Shown piece by piece: positions 35,251 through 45,008 of a DNA stretch of 64,000 bases. Numbering within the stretch: position 1 is the first letter of the stretch; the number at the start of each line of letters is the position of its first letter. Source of the DNA: Ornithodoros turicata (taxonomy: Eukaryota > Arthropoda > Arachnida > Ixodida > Argasidae); assembly GCF_037126465.1 (NCBI RefSeq), contig NC_088201.1, positions 136,180,052-136,244,051 on the forward strand, written 5' to 3'. The translations under genes and the position numbers were made by a program. The notes below the pieces were generated by a model that saw only the letters and a program-made list of their open reading frames with translations, was not told the origin of the DNA and ran no database searches.

Positions 35251-35482
35251 CATGGGCGTACCGAGAAGGGGGGCAAGGGGGGCCATGTACCCCCCCTCCC
35301 TGGAGCTCCAGGGTTGCTTGTGAAATAGTGCGCTCTTTAGTTATAGGTCGTAATGAATACTCTCAGATGTCATAATACGAACCTCTGAACACCCCCAAAG
35401 TCCGCCTCCAGAAAAAGAGGTGGGGCCCCGTGGAAGCACCTTCCCCCCCCCCCCCTTGGGAAAAGTCCTGGGAACGCCCATG
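35251..35482. mobile_element. 232-bp hAT-like MITE
   Basis: It starts CATGGGCGTACC and ends GGAACGCCCATG, a short imperfect inverted repeat. Flanking 8-mers ATTGCTGG (35243-35250) and CTTGCTGG (35483-35490) match at 7 of 8 positions, as expected for an 8-bp target duplication. It has two G/C homopolymer runs and no coding capacity. Confidence 0.65.
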
Positions 35483-35708
35483 CTTGCTGGTACTTCGCGG
35501 AGATATCTCGGCTGGATGTTTTCCCCTGTATTGGATGCACGTCCCAAGCACAGGTACAGATGCTCATCGGACGTTCCAAATACGTCTGCCTCTGTACATG
35601 TCATGCAGTATGATACAGGGAATATTTTTCATTGCGTCTGAAGACAATAAAATAAAGTAAATATATACTTATATATATATAGCTTGTAAGTCAAACGTCG
35701 CCATGCCA

Positions 35709-35753
35709 GTACTGGACAGCTGTTTCGGCCTTCTTGGGCCTCATCAGCAGTAC
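35709..35753 (-). ncRNA. type I hammerhead ribozyme (left copy)
   Basis: On the minus strand: stem I GTACTG, core CTGATGA, stem II GGCC with loop CAAGAA and GGCC, core GAAA, stem III CAGCTG, then TC as cleavage site, and CAGTAC closing stem I. All invariant core positions are present. Stem II is perfectly paired. Stem III is a loop-less palindrome, which in known Penelope/retrozyme hammerheads works best as a dimer. Confidence 0.85.
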
Positions 35754-35996
35754 GCAGGCAGGCAACGTTTGAGCGGATGGCGTCAGACGGTCACGTGGCA
35801 CGTGATGCCTCCCGTCAGGGTGTCCTAAGACACCTCCGAAAGCCCAGTGGAACAAAAAATAGAGCTATTTTTTGTTCCGTTATACACTTGACTGGCTTTG
35901 CACTGGGCTTTCAGAGGTGCCTTAGGACACCCTGACGGGAGGCATCACGTGCCACGTGACCTTCTGACGCCATCCGCTCAAACGTTGCCTGCCTGC

Positions 35997-36041
35997 GTAC
36001 TGCTGATGAGACCCAAGAAGGCCGAAACAGCTGTCCAGTAC
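35997..36041 (+). ncRNA. type I hammerhead ribozyme (right copy)
   Basis: Same parts as the left copy, on the plus strand: GTACTG, CTGATGA, stem II GACC with GGCC, GAAA, CAGCTG, TC, CAGTAC. One stem II pair is an A-C mismatch; the core is intact. It lies 288 bp from the left copy, in inverse orientation. Confidence 0.8.
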
Positions 36042-36068
36042 TGGCATGGAGACGTTTGACTTACAAGC

Positions 36069-36590
36069 ATATGCTATACGTGCAGCCAAAGAGCTCCTGC
36101 TGCTATTTTTTGTTGCCTTATATATATATATATATATATACGTGCACCTCACCTTGCACCTTTATCTACTTGCACTTGCGCCTTTATTTATTTACTATAT
36201 ATATATATATATATAGTAAATAAATAAAATAAAATAAATAAAGGTGTAGCACGAATACAACTATATCGAAGCAGGTCTACGCAATTCAAGCGTCCAACAT
36301 AAACTGCAGCCTCTATTGGCGCACTGAATGGAGAATATATTAAAACACCAATAGTTTGGGCACGTTCGTTAAGTATGGTGGGGGACTAATACGTTGGTAA
36401 TGGTAACACGGATGCACCTCTGCAATTAATTCATAGGTCTGCAACGAGTGAAACTACCCGCTAACATTTCTGACGTCCGTTCCTGCCAAATACTGTGTTT
36501 ATAATTCAGGTTATCGTCCATGATGAGGTTTCCGGCTGGGTGGAGCTGTAGAATTGATAGGTATCGTGTGCTGGTTGAATAATGTTATGT
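36069..36590. other. TA runs and a short hairpin, no gene
   Basis: (TA)n at 36119-36140 and 36196-36214. The second lies in a hairpin of TTTATTTATTTACTA against TAGTAAATAAATAAA. The rest has no recognisable feature. Confidence 0.5.
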
Positions 36591-36971
36591 AAATGCTTTG
36601 GCAAAAAACAGTCCGAGAAAGCAGCCGCGGACGGCCGACACGAGGCTCTTGTGAAAGCTTCGTGCCTTGTTGCTTTGTTGTTGTTGTTTTCTTCGCAGCT
36701 CAGGCGTCGCTTATACATGTTGGAGCTGTACGTGTCGCTGTACGTGACTTGTCACGTGAGGGAGGTAGCATACGTCACGACGTCCTCTTGTTCTGCGATG
36801 CGCTTTTTTCACGATGATAATTTTTCAAAGGTGTGCGGAAGAACGCCCTCCCGCTCGCTCTGTAGGCAACCTACGCTCATCGTTCTTTCGCAGGAACTCA
36901 TTTTATTCGTTGGAGAACACTCTGCACCGAAAAAAAAAAAACAATTGTGGGTCGCCTCAGTGCTTCTTTAA
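36591..36971. mobile_element. diverged copy of the TTAA-flanked MITE (left end missing)
   Basis: It matches the MITE at 51337-51815 in several blocks: GACACGAGGC, GCTTATACATGTT, CATCGTTCTTTCGCAG, and the end GTGCTTCTTTAA. The left terminal repeat was not found. Not coding. Confidence 0.55.
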
Positions 36972-37661
36972 TGCTTTTACTCGCTCCCCAATATCCCGAG
37001 CACTCAAAATTTCTATTCGCTTGCTTCTAGCACAATGCAAAAAAAAAACAAAAAACTATGAAGTTGACAGTCTGAACAACGTTCCATAAACGTCTCAAGT
37101 TTGTACAGCATCCGTGACACGTTCATTGTACACAGTACTAACATGGATGCACAGAGGACGTCTAAAACATGTGTACAATGCACGTTCCTCCACCGTTTTG
37201 TGGAGGTTCCCTCCACCGTAGATATTTGTATATTTCTGGTACGTCCAGCAGACGTTTGTGGTTTACTGGGACATATGGGATATATGTCGCCCAGTGTGCA
37301 TGACCTCCGCGACGTGTGTCGGTGGTCAGCTGTAGTAAATGTACCTCGTGACTACCTGTAACGCAATGCGTGTCTCTAAAACACAGGAACAAAGTTTTAT
37401 AAACTCACTTTTCACCGGTCCTCGTCGCTTTCGATGTGGCACAACGCAGTTCGATCCAACGTGACCTAGTGTCTTGCTAGTAATTGAAGACCCTGCGGTA
37501 GGTAGATTTTGGGTGGGTTCTGACGTCGTGTTTGCTTCAGTCTACTTGATGTCCGTGTCAGTGTCCGTGATGCAGTGTCCTCGTGGGTAGTTCTTGAGGT
37601 GCACAAACTGTTACATAGCGCCGAATGAGTAGAATAGGGGAGGTGAACACCACAGGATAAC
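36972..37661. other. no gene
   Basis: Short imperfect palindromes around 37115-37215 (for example CACGTTCATTGTACA against TGTACAATGCACGT). No ORF or element boundary could be supported. Confidence 0.4.
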
Positions 37662-38403
37662 CAGGGATGGGCATAAATACATTTTTTTAGTATTTAAATC
37701 TAAATACAAAATACTTTATTGAAAGGGATATTTAAATACTCTTCATAAATACTTTCCAGTGTGAGTATTTAAATACAAAATATAAATACAGTATTTAAAT
37801 ACCGTAACTACTACCATAAATACTCTGAGGAGGATGTCATCTGGAATTACATAGATGACGATGATCATAACAACAAATCAGAAAGGGACAATAGCATTTA
37901 TTTGTTAGCTTATCATGGCAACTTTAATATTAGAATTTTCTCGAAGACTGCAATCTTTTAGGCGTCTTTTATTCTGCCGTACAATCAGATTTGCAAAGGA
38001 GAAGAGCATCTCCACAGGTGCCGGTGAACAAAGGCTCGTATTAAATTTGAAGATGATGCTTTGTACAACAAGGTAATCAGCCGCGACCATTGTCGCAACA
38101 ACAGCGAGAAACTCGCCGTCTACAATGGCTTGTCGCATGCATACTAGCTCAAACACTGCGCCTCAAACTCTCCCTTCTTCCCGGAAGGTCAAATGTACGG
38201 CAACTTTAAGACATGAGTCAGTATATTCGGTATTTAGAAGTATTTACAGAGTATTTACAAGAATAAATACCCAAAAATTTGTATTTAAATACAATTACAA
38301 ATATATTTTTTCGAGTCTGTATTTAAAAACAAAATATAAATACGTGTATTTATATTTTAAATAGTATTTTAATTACAATGTATTTAAATACTGCCCATCC
38401 CTG
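37662..38403 (-). mobile_element. hAT element with internal deletion, perfect 8-bp target duplication
   Basis: Terminal inverted repeats CAGGGATGGGCA and TGCCCATCCCTG are flanked by identical AGGATAAC on both sides (37654-37661, 38404-38411). The minus strand at about 38100-37910 encodes the C-terminal dimerisation segment of hAT transposases: IFKFNTSLCSPAPVE, then LFSFANLIVRQNKRRL. The BED finger and catalytic part are gone. Subterminal regions are full of TATTTAAATAC repeats. 742 bp in total. Confidence 0.85.
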
Positions 38404-38411
38404 AGGATAAC

Positions 38412-38959
38412 AAGGACCGTTTCCCGACCGTTGCCCTCTCACCTCTTCACAAACCTGTTGGGAAACTTTTATTGGCACTAATCCATGGTGCCGGCCGTCA
38501 TTGCGTCATCAAGGCGTCATCTTTTAAAAACACCTTGTTGTTGTGAAAACATGTGTAACACTCACATGTCTCCGATTTGCTCATGGCACAGCCACCCGAT
38601 GTTCCCTCTAACATCTAGTGCGCTTCCCTAGACATGTCACCCTACTTTCAGGCGCACATGCATAGCTTATCGCACTAGTAGCACACATTGTTGCCGTGAC
38701 GTTGAAGCAACATGCAAATGTTGTCCAATGTGGAGCAACGTTTTGCAACATTCGCCAATATTGTAATAATAATGTTACCTAAAGTGAGCCGACGTTATTA
38801 TCCATTTTACAATGTTCCTGCAACATGGCAGTGCAATGTTTCTCCAGTGTTGCTAGGGAACAGTGTCTGAACGTTCCTGAGCAACGTTACTCATCCAAGC
38901 GCCTGACCGTACCCTGTAGTCGCACAACATTTTGCAAGGCAGCTGTGAAAATGTTCCTT
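38412..38959. other. no gene; onset of satellite-like sequence
   Basis: From about 38690 there are diverged copies of ACGTTG/CAACAT words similar to the satellite that follows, without a clear period. Confidence 0.4.
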
Positions 38960-39560
38960 CAAACATTACGCGAACGTGGGTAATGTTCCCTTGAAAATTT
39001 GTTGCCAGCAACGAGGCTGGAGAACATTTCCGCAACATTGAGACAGCGTCCCAGCCACATTCCTTCAACACAAATAAAACATGCAATGAACATGCCCGTT
39101 ATGTTGCCGCAACATTGAGACAGCGTCACAGCCGTATTCCGTCAACCCAAATAAAATATGGAGGCAACATTTGTGTTATGCTGCTGCAACATTGAGACAG
39201 CCCTACAGCCATACTTTTCCAACAAAAATACAAAATTAAGACAACACTTGTGTTATTTCGCTGTAACATTGAGACAGCGTTACAGCCATATTTTTCCAGC
39301 ACAAATACAATATTGAGACAACATTTGTGTTATGCTGCTGCAACATTGAGACAGCCGTACAGCCATACTTTTCCAACAAAAATACAATATTAAGGCAACA
39401 CATGTGTTATTTTGCTGCAACATTGAGACAGCGTTACAGCCATATTTTTCCAGCACAAATACAATATTGAGGCAGCATTTGTGTTATGCTGCTGCAACAT
39501 TGGGACAGGATCACAGCCATGTTCCTCGAACACAAATACAAGATTAATACAGTAACGTTG
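38960..39560. repeat. 77-bp satellite with alternating subtypes
   Basis: AACATTGAGACAG recurs at about 39033, 39111, 39188, 39265, 39342, 39419 and 39496, a period of 77-78 bp. From 39182 two variants alternate: one with CTGCTGCAACATTG and TTCCAACAAAAATAC, the other with CGCTGTAACATTG or TGCTGCAACATTG and TTCCAGCACAAATAC. That gives a 154-bp higher-order unit of about two and a half copies. Confidence 0.8.
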
Positions 39561-39874
39561 TAACGGCTTACTGTATCATTGGCAACATGTGTCTAAAGCT
39601 AAAATACCAGAAGCTCCCTGTAGGGGGCGCACAAAAACATGAGGGTGTGTGGGGTTGTAGCGGGGGTTCTGACAAACGACTGGCCTACATAACCCAACGA
39701 AAATGCGCCATTGTTACGAACGCGTCAGACATGTTTCCCTGAATGCAAAACTGAGAAAAGCCGCACTAACAAAAGGACGTCCCTTTGCGAACAATCGAAA
39801 TACGAAAAGAATTCTGGATTGTACATGACATTGAGAAATGTATATAATATGTGTTCCACGTAGACTCGAATGGT
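39561..39874. other. no gene
   Basis: Unique-looking sequence between the satellite and the MITE. I see nothing to annotate. Confidence 0.4.
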
Positions 39875-40300
39875 GGCAAATTGGGGTGGTCATTTCATGG
39901 CAACACGGCCTAGCGTTCGAAAATTGCTAGGTAGGCGCCAGCGATGGATCGCGTGGCCGTTGCCACCTGGACATGAGTGTCAGGACTAGCTGTTTTAGCG
40001 GCATGGATCACGCTAGGGGCTTCACGGGCTCTCGTCTCGCTCGTCGTCTGCTAACCTACACGATCTTCGACGTGCGGGCCAATGCAGGCCCTCGCCACGC
40101 TCTTGGTGCAGACGTGACGGTATGGGATATAGTTGGGCAACCCCCGACAGATGTATCCAGGCTGGGGAAAAAAGTGCTACCTGGCAACTTCGTGGCGCTC
40201 GAAAAGCGCCACGCGAACATGGGAAATGTGGCAAAACTTGCGAGAGCAGGCGGGATCTCGCAGAAAAAGTGTTGCCACGAAATGACCACCCTAATTCGCC
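39875..40300. mobile_element. 426-bp MITE (copy 1), just upstream of the M13 gene
   Basis: Its ends are inverted: GGCAAATTGGGGTGGTCATT and AATGACCACCCTAATTCGCC. A second copy with the same ends is at 51851-52318, and the two share internal blocks such as CACGCTAGGGGC and GAACATG-GAAAT. No target duplication was resolved. It ends 94 bp before the M13 start codon, so it may supply promoter or leader sequence. Confidence 0.75.
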
Positions 40301-40393
40301 AAAAGTGGCGCCGATATTATTTAATTGCCTTAGAATGGGATAATGCATTTGCTGCGGCTTTAAAAACAATATCTGGTGTAACAGGGTGTCAAC

Positions 40394-42448
40394 ATGACTG
40401 TTGCATTTTTTTCCCTGCAGCTTCTGTTCTTCCGTCGGCTTCCAGTAACGTCCAGATCGCACGTCCTCATCATTATATTTGGCATGGCCACTAGCGCAAT
40501 AATTATTGCCCTTCTACTCGGTGTCATTTTCCTGCCTTCGTGGAGTGGCGCTGATGAGAAGGGCAAACCGCTGGTTTGCAAAACGTCACCGTGCATTAGA
40601 TACGCCTATTACTTAGAGAGCTCTATTAACATCAAAACCAGTCCCTGCGACGACTTCTACCAGTACGTGTGTGGTTCCTGGTTTCCAACTTCGAAACACG
40701 AGGTCTCTGTGGGGGATGGTTTGTACATAAAAATCATGCGAGGCATCATTTCGAAGGCCAAGAATCACCCAACGATAAGCCGCGGCAGGGCGACGAATAA
40801 AGCGGCTGACATGTTGAAAGCGTGCTTGAGTGCTCATACACGAACTGAAGAAAATGTGGTTTACCTCAAAAGGTTTATGGCGGAAAACAATATGAGCTGG
40901 CCGGTTCCTCCACAAGTGGAGATTCATCCCTTGGAGCTCATCGTTACTCTAGCAGCCAAGTGGAGAACGGAGTTCATCTTCAGGATAATGTTGACTTCCA
41001 GAAACAGATCAACCATTGTTATGCTGTACCCCGGCGCACACATCTCTCACTTGAACGAGACGCATGCTCCCTTGGACGAGTTCGACACTTATGTCAATAA
41101 ACACGCTGAGCTATTTGATCAGTCAGTAAGTGGCACGACGATAACTCAGCTGGTGACGACGCAGAACGAAGTGCAACGTGTCGTGACGTCCTTGACATCT
41201 CCACTTAAGTATCCAAGTGTACTGTCTCCAATGAGACTTGTGAAGGAACGGAACCTGTCCGTTATCGACGGAGCTACTTGGGCGTCGTTCTTGGAGAAGC
41301 ACGTAAACAAGGGGGACTTCGTCATCGACGGAAGCATAGACGAAAATGCTATTCTGTTCGTGACTGACAAAAGACTATTGATAGCGTTAGACCACTTACT
41401 CCAACTACCGCACACACAATTAGTCAGCTTCATCACGTGGAAGTTTGTGGAACGCTTCGGTCTCATTCTGTCCTCGTCCATAAATGAGATCCAAACTGCC
41501 TACGATATCAACTTTTACTGTTGCACTTTCGTTGAAGAAATATACGGTTTCGCCCTGTCGGCAAACTACACTATGAATATCGCCGAGGATAGCGAGCGGA
41601 ACACCACTGACAAATTTATGGGAAATATTACTGAATCGGTGAAAGACATGCTACGGAACACTTACTGGACACCAGACACAGTTATTGGTGCTCGGAGGAA
41701 GCTGGATGCTATGATTCGTTGGGTGTGGGTTCGTGGACTGACCAACTATCTTTCCACCCTCGACCGATTTTACATGCAGTTCCCCTACATGGAAGGCAGT
41801 TTCACCCTCAACTGGATCGAATGCAACAAGGTTCTGTGGAGTAAGTCGAACACATTCGACTATGTGCAGTACATTGTTACATCTGACCCAAGAGGTTTCA
41901 GGTACCTGCACGCTATCAATGGTGTACAGCTGCCTGTGACTTTAACCTTCCAACCGATGTACCACAAGGATCTCGCCGGTGCCATTAACTATGCAGGGTT
42001 GGGCGCTGTGTATGCCGAGACAATTGCACATGCTTTCGACTACTCCGGAATTATGTTCGACAGCGAGAATCGCCTGGTGTCTTGGATGTCCGACGAGTCT
42101 TTAAAGACAATCGATAAAAAGTTCAAGTGCTACCAGGATGCCGAGAATACTCATGCGATGTGGGCTTCAATTGGCCTCGAGGCAGCTTACAAGGCGTTTC
42201 AGGACTCTATAAACTGGGAAAAACACCTGCAGACGTTGGTGAACTTCACCCATTATAGCCCTTCTCAGCTCTTTTTCGTGGCCTACTGTTTCGCAGCGTG
42301 CTCATACACCGGATACAACCGTTATTCTGTCAGAAACAAGGCCGGGTGCAACTTCGCCTTGCAACAGTCTAGGGACTTCGCAGAGGCATTTCAGTGTGCG
42401 AATAGCTCTACGATGAACCCCAACCGCAAGTGTACCTTTTGGACATAA
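40394..42448 (+). CDS. catalytically dead neprilysin-like (M13) membrane protein
   Basis: A single open frame of 684 codons, with an in-frame TAA 15 nt before the ATG. It has a short basic N-terminus, a signal-anchor helix (about residues 24-48), then the M13 lumenal part. The part starts with KTSPCIRYAYYLESSINIKTSPCDDFYQYVCGSW, given here only as its start (residues 60-95), with the conserved CxDFYxYVCGxW. The zinc motif HExxH reads AETIAH: Ala541 replaces the first His; Glu542 and His545 remain. The GENxAD motif that gives the third ligand is replaced, with His587 at the Glu place and Ala at the Asp place. The NAYY substrate motif is degraded too. It ends RKCTFWT, near the family's C-terminal CxxW. 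Several N-glycosylation sequons. Peptidase activity is not expected. No introns; a CTGCAG acceptor-like site at 40421 leaves a spliced 5' end possible. AATAAA at 42583. Confidence 0.85.
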   Translation: MTVAFFSLQLLFFRRLPVTSRSHVLIIIFGMATSAIIIALLLGVIFLPSWSGADEKGKPLVCKTSPCIRYAYYLESSINIKTSPCDDFYQYVCGSWFPTSKHEVSVGDGLYIKIMRGIISKAKNHPTISRGRATNKAADMLKACLSAHTRTEENVVYLKRFMAENNMSWPVPPQVEIHPLELIVTLAAKWRTEFIFRIMLTSRNRSTIVMLYPGAHISHLNETHAPLDEFDTYVNKHAELFDQSVSGTTITQLVTTQNEVQRVVTSLTSPLKYPSVLSPMRLVKERNLSVIDGATWASFLEKHVNKGDFVIDGSIDENAILFVTDKRLLIALDHLLQLPHTQLVSFITWKFVERFGLILSSSINEIQTAYDINFYCCTFVEEIYGFALSANYTMNIAEDSERNTTDKFMGNITESVKDMLRNTYWTPDTVIGARRKLDAMIRWVWVRGLTNYLSTLDRFYMQFPYMEGSFTLNWIECNKVLWSKSNTFDYVQYIVTSDPRGFRYLHAINGVQLPVTLTFQPMYHKDLAGAINYAGLGAVYAETIAHAFDYSGIMFDSENRLVSWMSDESLKTIDKKFKCYQDAENTHAMWASIGLEAAYKAFQDSINWEKHLQTLVNFTHYSPSQLFFVAYCFAACSYTGYNRYSVRNKAGCNFALQQSRDFAEAFQCANSSTMNPNRKCTFWT

Positions 42449-42582
42449 ATACCGGTTCAACTGACCCGACGTTACTAATTTACCTAATTTCGTTCGTTCG
42501 TTGAACACGCAATGCTGTCTGTTCAGAACTCAAGAACATGCATAGTGTCGACCGCAAAGTCGACTGCAAGTGGTATGTCAGT

Positions 42583-42588
42583 AATAAA
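42583..42588 (+). terminator. AATAAA polyadenylation signal, M13 gene
   Basis: AATAAA lies 135 nt after the stop codon and is followed by a GT/T-rich stretch near 42609-42620, as expected for a cleavage site. Confidence 0.65.
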
Positions 42589-43047
42589 AACTTCGGTAAG
42601 AATATATTCTGTTTCTGTTTCACTGTTTCGCTTTTCACACCCTTTCACTTGCTGACTTAATTACTGGGTACAAATTCCGTTGACCGGCGCTGGCGCACTC
42701 TAGCGGCGCGGAACCGGCGAAATGGTGAACAGGCGCAAACCCGAAAGCTCACGCACGGGGTACAAATCCAGCTGACGCGCGCTGGAGCACCCTGGCGTCG
42801 CGAAAGGGTTTTTCTGCAACACCAGTGTGGCTGCACTGCGATTCGAATAACGGTGTCCACTGGGTCTACTGGAGCGAGGTTTTCTAAAAGGTAATTTCTG
42901 TAGGATAATATCCGCTTTCACAACTTCCGGTTCCCCCCGCACAAGCGTTCGTTGTGCCAGAACGGTAGCTGGTTTCGTATTCGCACGGCCAGTGGCATAT
43001 GCGATGTGCCTTCGCGTTCGTTTTGTCGTTTGCTTCCAAACTATTTG
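42589..43047. other. no gene; short direct repeat
   Basis: A GGGTACAAAT-CTGGCGCAC-type segment occurs twice, near 42666 and 42758 (about 92 bp apart), before the THAP relic. It may be the 5' end of the element to which that relic belongs. Confidence 0.45.
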
Positions 43048-43223
43048 AAATGTCGCAGTGCTGTGCGTTGTTGCACAAGTTATCGCGTTCTCGCACTGCG
43101 CAAGTTATGGGCGGTTTGGTTCTACAGATTCCCAAGAGTTAAGAGAACGCCCAAAGAGTGGATGGCAGAGAGAACTTCATCCCGATGGATACGTCTCGAA
43201 TATGCAACAAGCACTTACACCTA
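43048..43223 (+). pseudogene. THAP zinc-finger relic
   Basis: MSQCCA at 43048, then in a shifted frame GTTGCACAAGT-coded CCTSYR, FYRFPRVKRTPKEWM, then in a third frame ENFIPMDTSRICNKH and a stop. The THAP pattern (Cys pair, FxRFP, W, Cys-x2-His) is all there but spread over three frames. It is thus a dead finger, probably from a P-like or other THAP transposon. Confidence 0.65.
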
Positions 43224-44127
43224 GAGCCGTCGCGAGGCGAGTTTGCGCCCGGAGCAGGGTAAACGTGAACCGCCCCCCCCCCCCTCTCACTGCCATCAAA
43301 AGCTCTGTAAACAAAGAAAAGAAAACGCTCATTCGCACTGCCGATATCGTAAATTCACATTAATTACATTCCCGCTTGATCATGACCAGAATTCAGGGAC
43401 ACCTCCTTTGATGCAGGTTCTGTCTGATAGCAGAAGAACATGTAGGAAATCCAACTTGAAAGAAAAGTATGAGATGAGGAAGAAGGAAGATGGAAAGAGG
43501 CGTGGGCAGACGAGAAAGGGAACACCAGACATCGCGCGCGGAGCCTGGCTATAAGCAGCAATTTCCTAACGCAGAATGAAAACGTGATAATCAGTTCTGA
43601 TAACTTTCCAATCCTTTCTTTGCTGTACTGCTGCTCATAATTCTGGGCTGCTACTCGTAGCATGTGGAACGGGATGACCGGCACTCGTAAGGCTGGTCAA
43701 TATACATTTTTGTTCTCTCTGTGGGAAATGGGGATGCCGTCGACGATGAGAAATGTGCATCCTGGGGCGACTTCTAAGGGGCTGTGCCTGCGTATGTGTG
43801 TCACAGTCGGAAGAAAACCTCAGAAATTACCCTACATTATGGTGAAAAAAAGAAGAAAAAAACTCCATAGGCTACTAAGACGAATTCAGTAACTGCACTT
43901 CACTTTGTTACTTGTACCTTGTTACTCCGTTATCACTGTATCATACAGTTCAGTTTGTTCTCGGCCTTATCATGGGGACCTTTCAATGCTTAGTTCCAAA
44001 TTTTGCGTGTTATGGTCTCTTCCCGTCACCATCAAGAAGGCTTGTTGGCTACCAACGCCCTCCCCTAAAAAATGAAAATAAACAAACAAACAAGCAAGCG
44101 GAAGAGTGCTTATTTTCAGAACATCTA
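43224..44127. other. no gene; SINE body fragment at 43725-43835
   Basis: A C-run at 43273-43285. The piece at about 43725-43835 matches the SINE body (GTGCATCCTGGGGCGACTTC and CAGTCGGAAGAAAACC) on the minus strand. Repeated AAACAAACAAGCAAGC near 44078-44099. Nothing else. Confidence 0.5.
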
Positions 44128-45008
44128 TACAGGGTGTCCCAGAAAACGTGTCATTGAATTATAATAAAAAAACTACACCACCTACAGCCATGCGGTCAAT
44201 GGCATTTGTTCCTACTGGGTTTTTGCCACCTCCTCATGTGAATGTCGTGTAGCGTAAGTTTAATTATGTAAATTTTTGCGAGCTTAAGTCGGAAATTTGC
44301 CTAGTAAAGGTCACTTTTTTAGCCCACCAATGTGAAGAGCGTGTCTAATTTAGTCAAGTTAATGATAATTTAGAGGGATATTCAGGAGCTATCCCACCGG
44401 AAGAAATAGCCGAACATCATGCTCTACGGACGTCGCACAGAATAGCGCACGATGAATTTTTCAGCGCAATCTTTGTCAGTCCGACGAAAGGAGGTTGGAA
44501 ACCCAGCCCTCCCCGACGTCGCAGAAAGAGATAAAACAGGCATGGCTTATCACGTCCGACTTTCGCTGGGATAATGCTTTCCCTTTCCCAATTTTAGGAA
44601 CTGTTACTTTTTCTACTATCACTCTGTGGGCTGGCTTCGGAACCTCCTTTCGTCGCACTGAGAGCGATTGCGCTCAAAAAGTCATCGCGCGCTATGGTCC
44701 GGTGCTCCGAATAGCATGGTATTCGGCTATTTTTTCCGATGGGATAGCTCGTGAATATCACTGTGAATTATCATGAATTTGAGTGAATTCGGCCCGCTCT
44801 TCATATTGGTGGGGTAAAAAAGTGACCTTTACTTGGCAAATTTCCGAGTTCAGTTCGCAAATATTTACATAATTAAACTTGGAGTACATGACATTCACAT
44901 TAGGAGGTGGCAAAAACCTAATAAGAACAAATGCTGTTGACCGCAGGATTCTAGGTGGCGTAGTTTTTTTATTATAATTCAATGACACGTTTTCTCGGAC
45001 ACCCTGTA
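44128..45008. mobile_element. mariner-type foldback element
   Basis: It begins ACAGGGTGTCC after TATA and ends GGACACCCTGT before TATA. TA target-site signals flank both ends. The arms are inverted copies for at least 350 bp each (for example AAAACGTGTCATTGAATTAT and its complement), meeting near 44560. No transposase is present. TA duplication and long arms suggest a Tc1/mariner-dependent foldback. Confidence 0.8.

Larger units (their letters stand above)
35682..36068. repeat. palindrome with two opposed hammerhead ribozymes
   Basis: The arms 35682-35851 and 35899-36068 are near-perfect inverted copies (about 170 bp each). The short centre contains its own AAAAAATAG/CTATTTTTT palindrome. 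Each arm ends with a hammerhead motif directed away from the centre. The flanks carry TA runs (35670-35680, 36119-36140). Hammerheads of this type occur in Penelope-element terminal repeats and in retrozymes, so it is probably a non-autonomous derivative of one of these. Confidence 0.85.

Noticed and set aside
38960..39560. CRISPR-like regular repeats
   Set aside because: The whole 77-bp unit repeats, without unique spacers, in a eukaryotic setting. It is a satellite.
40022..40462. 146-codon minus-strand frame before the M13 gene
   Set aside because: It lies almost wholly in the MITE 39875-40300 and has no homologous motif.
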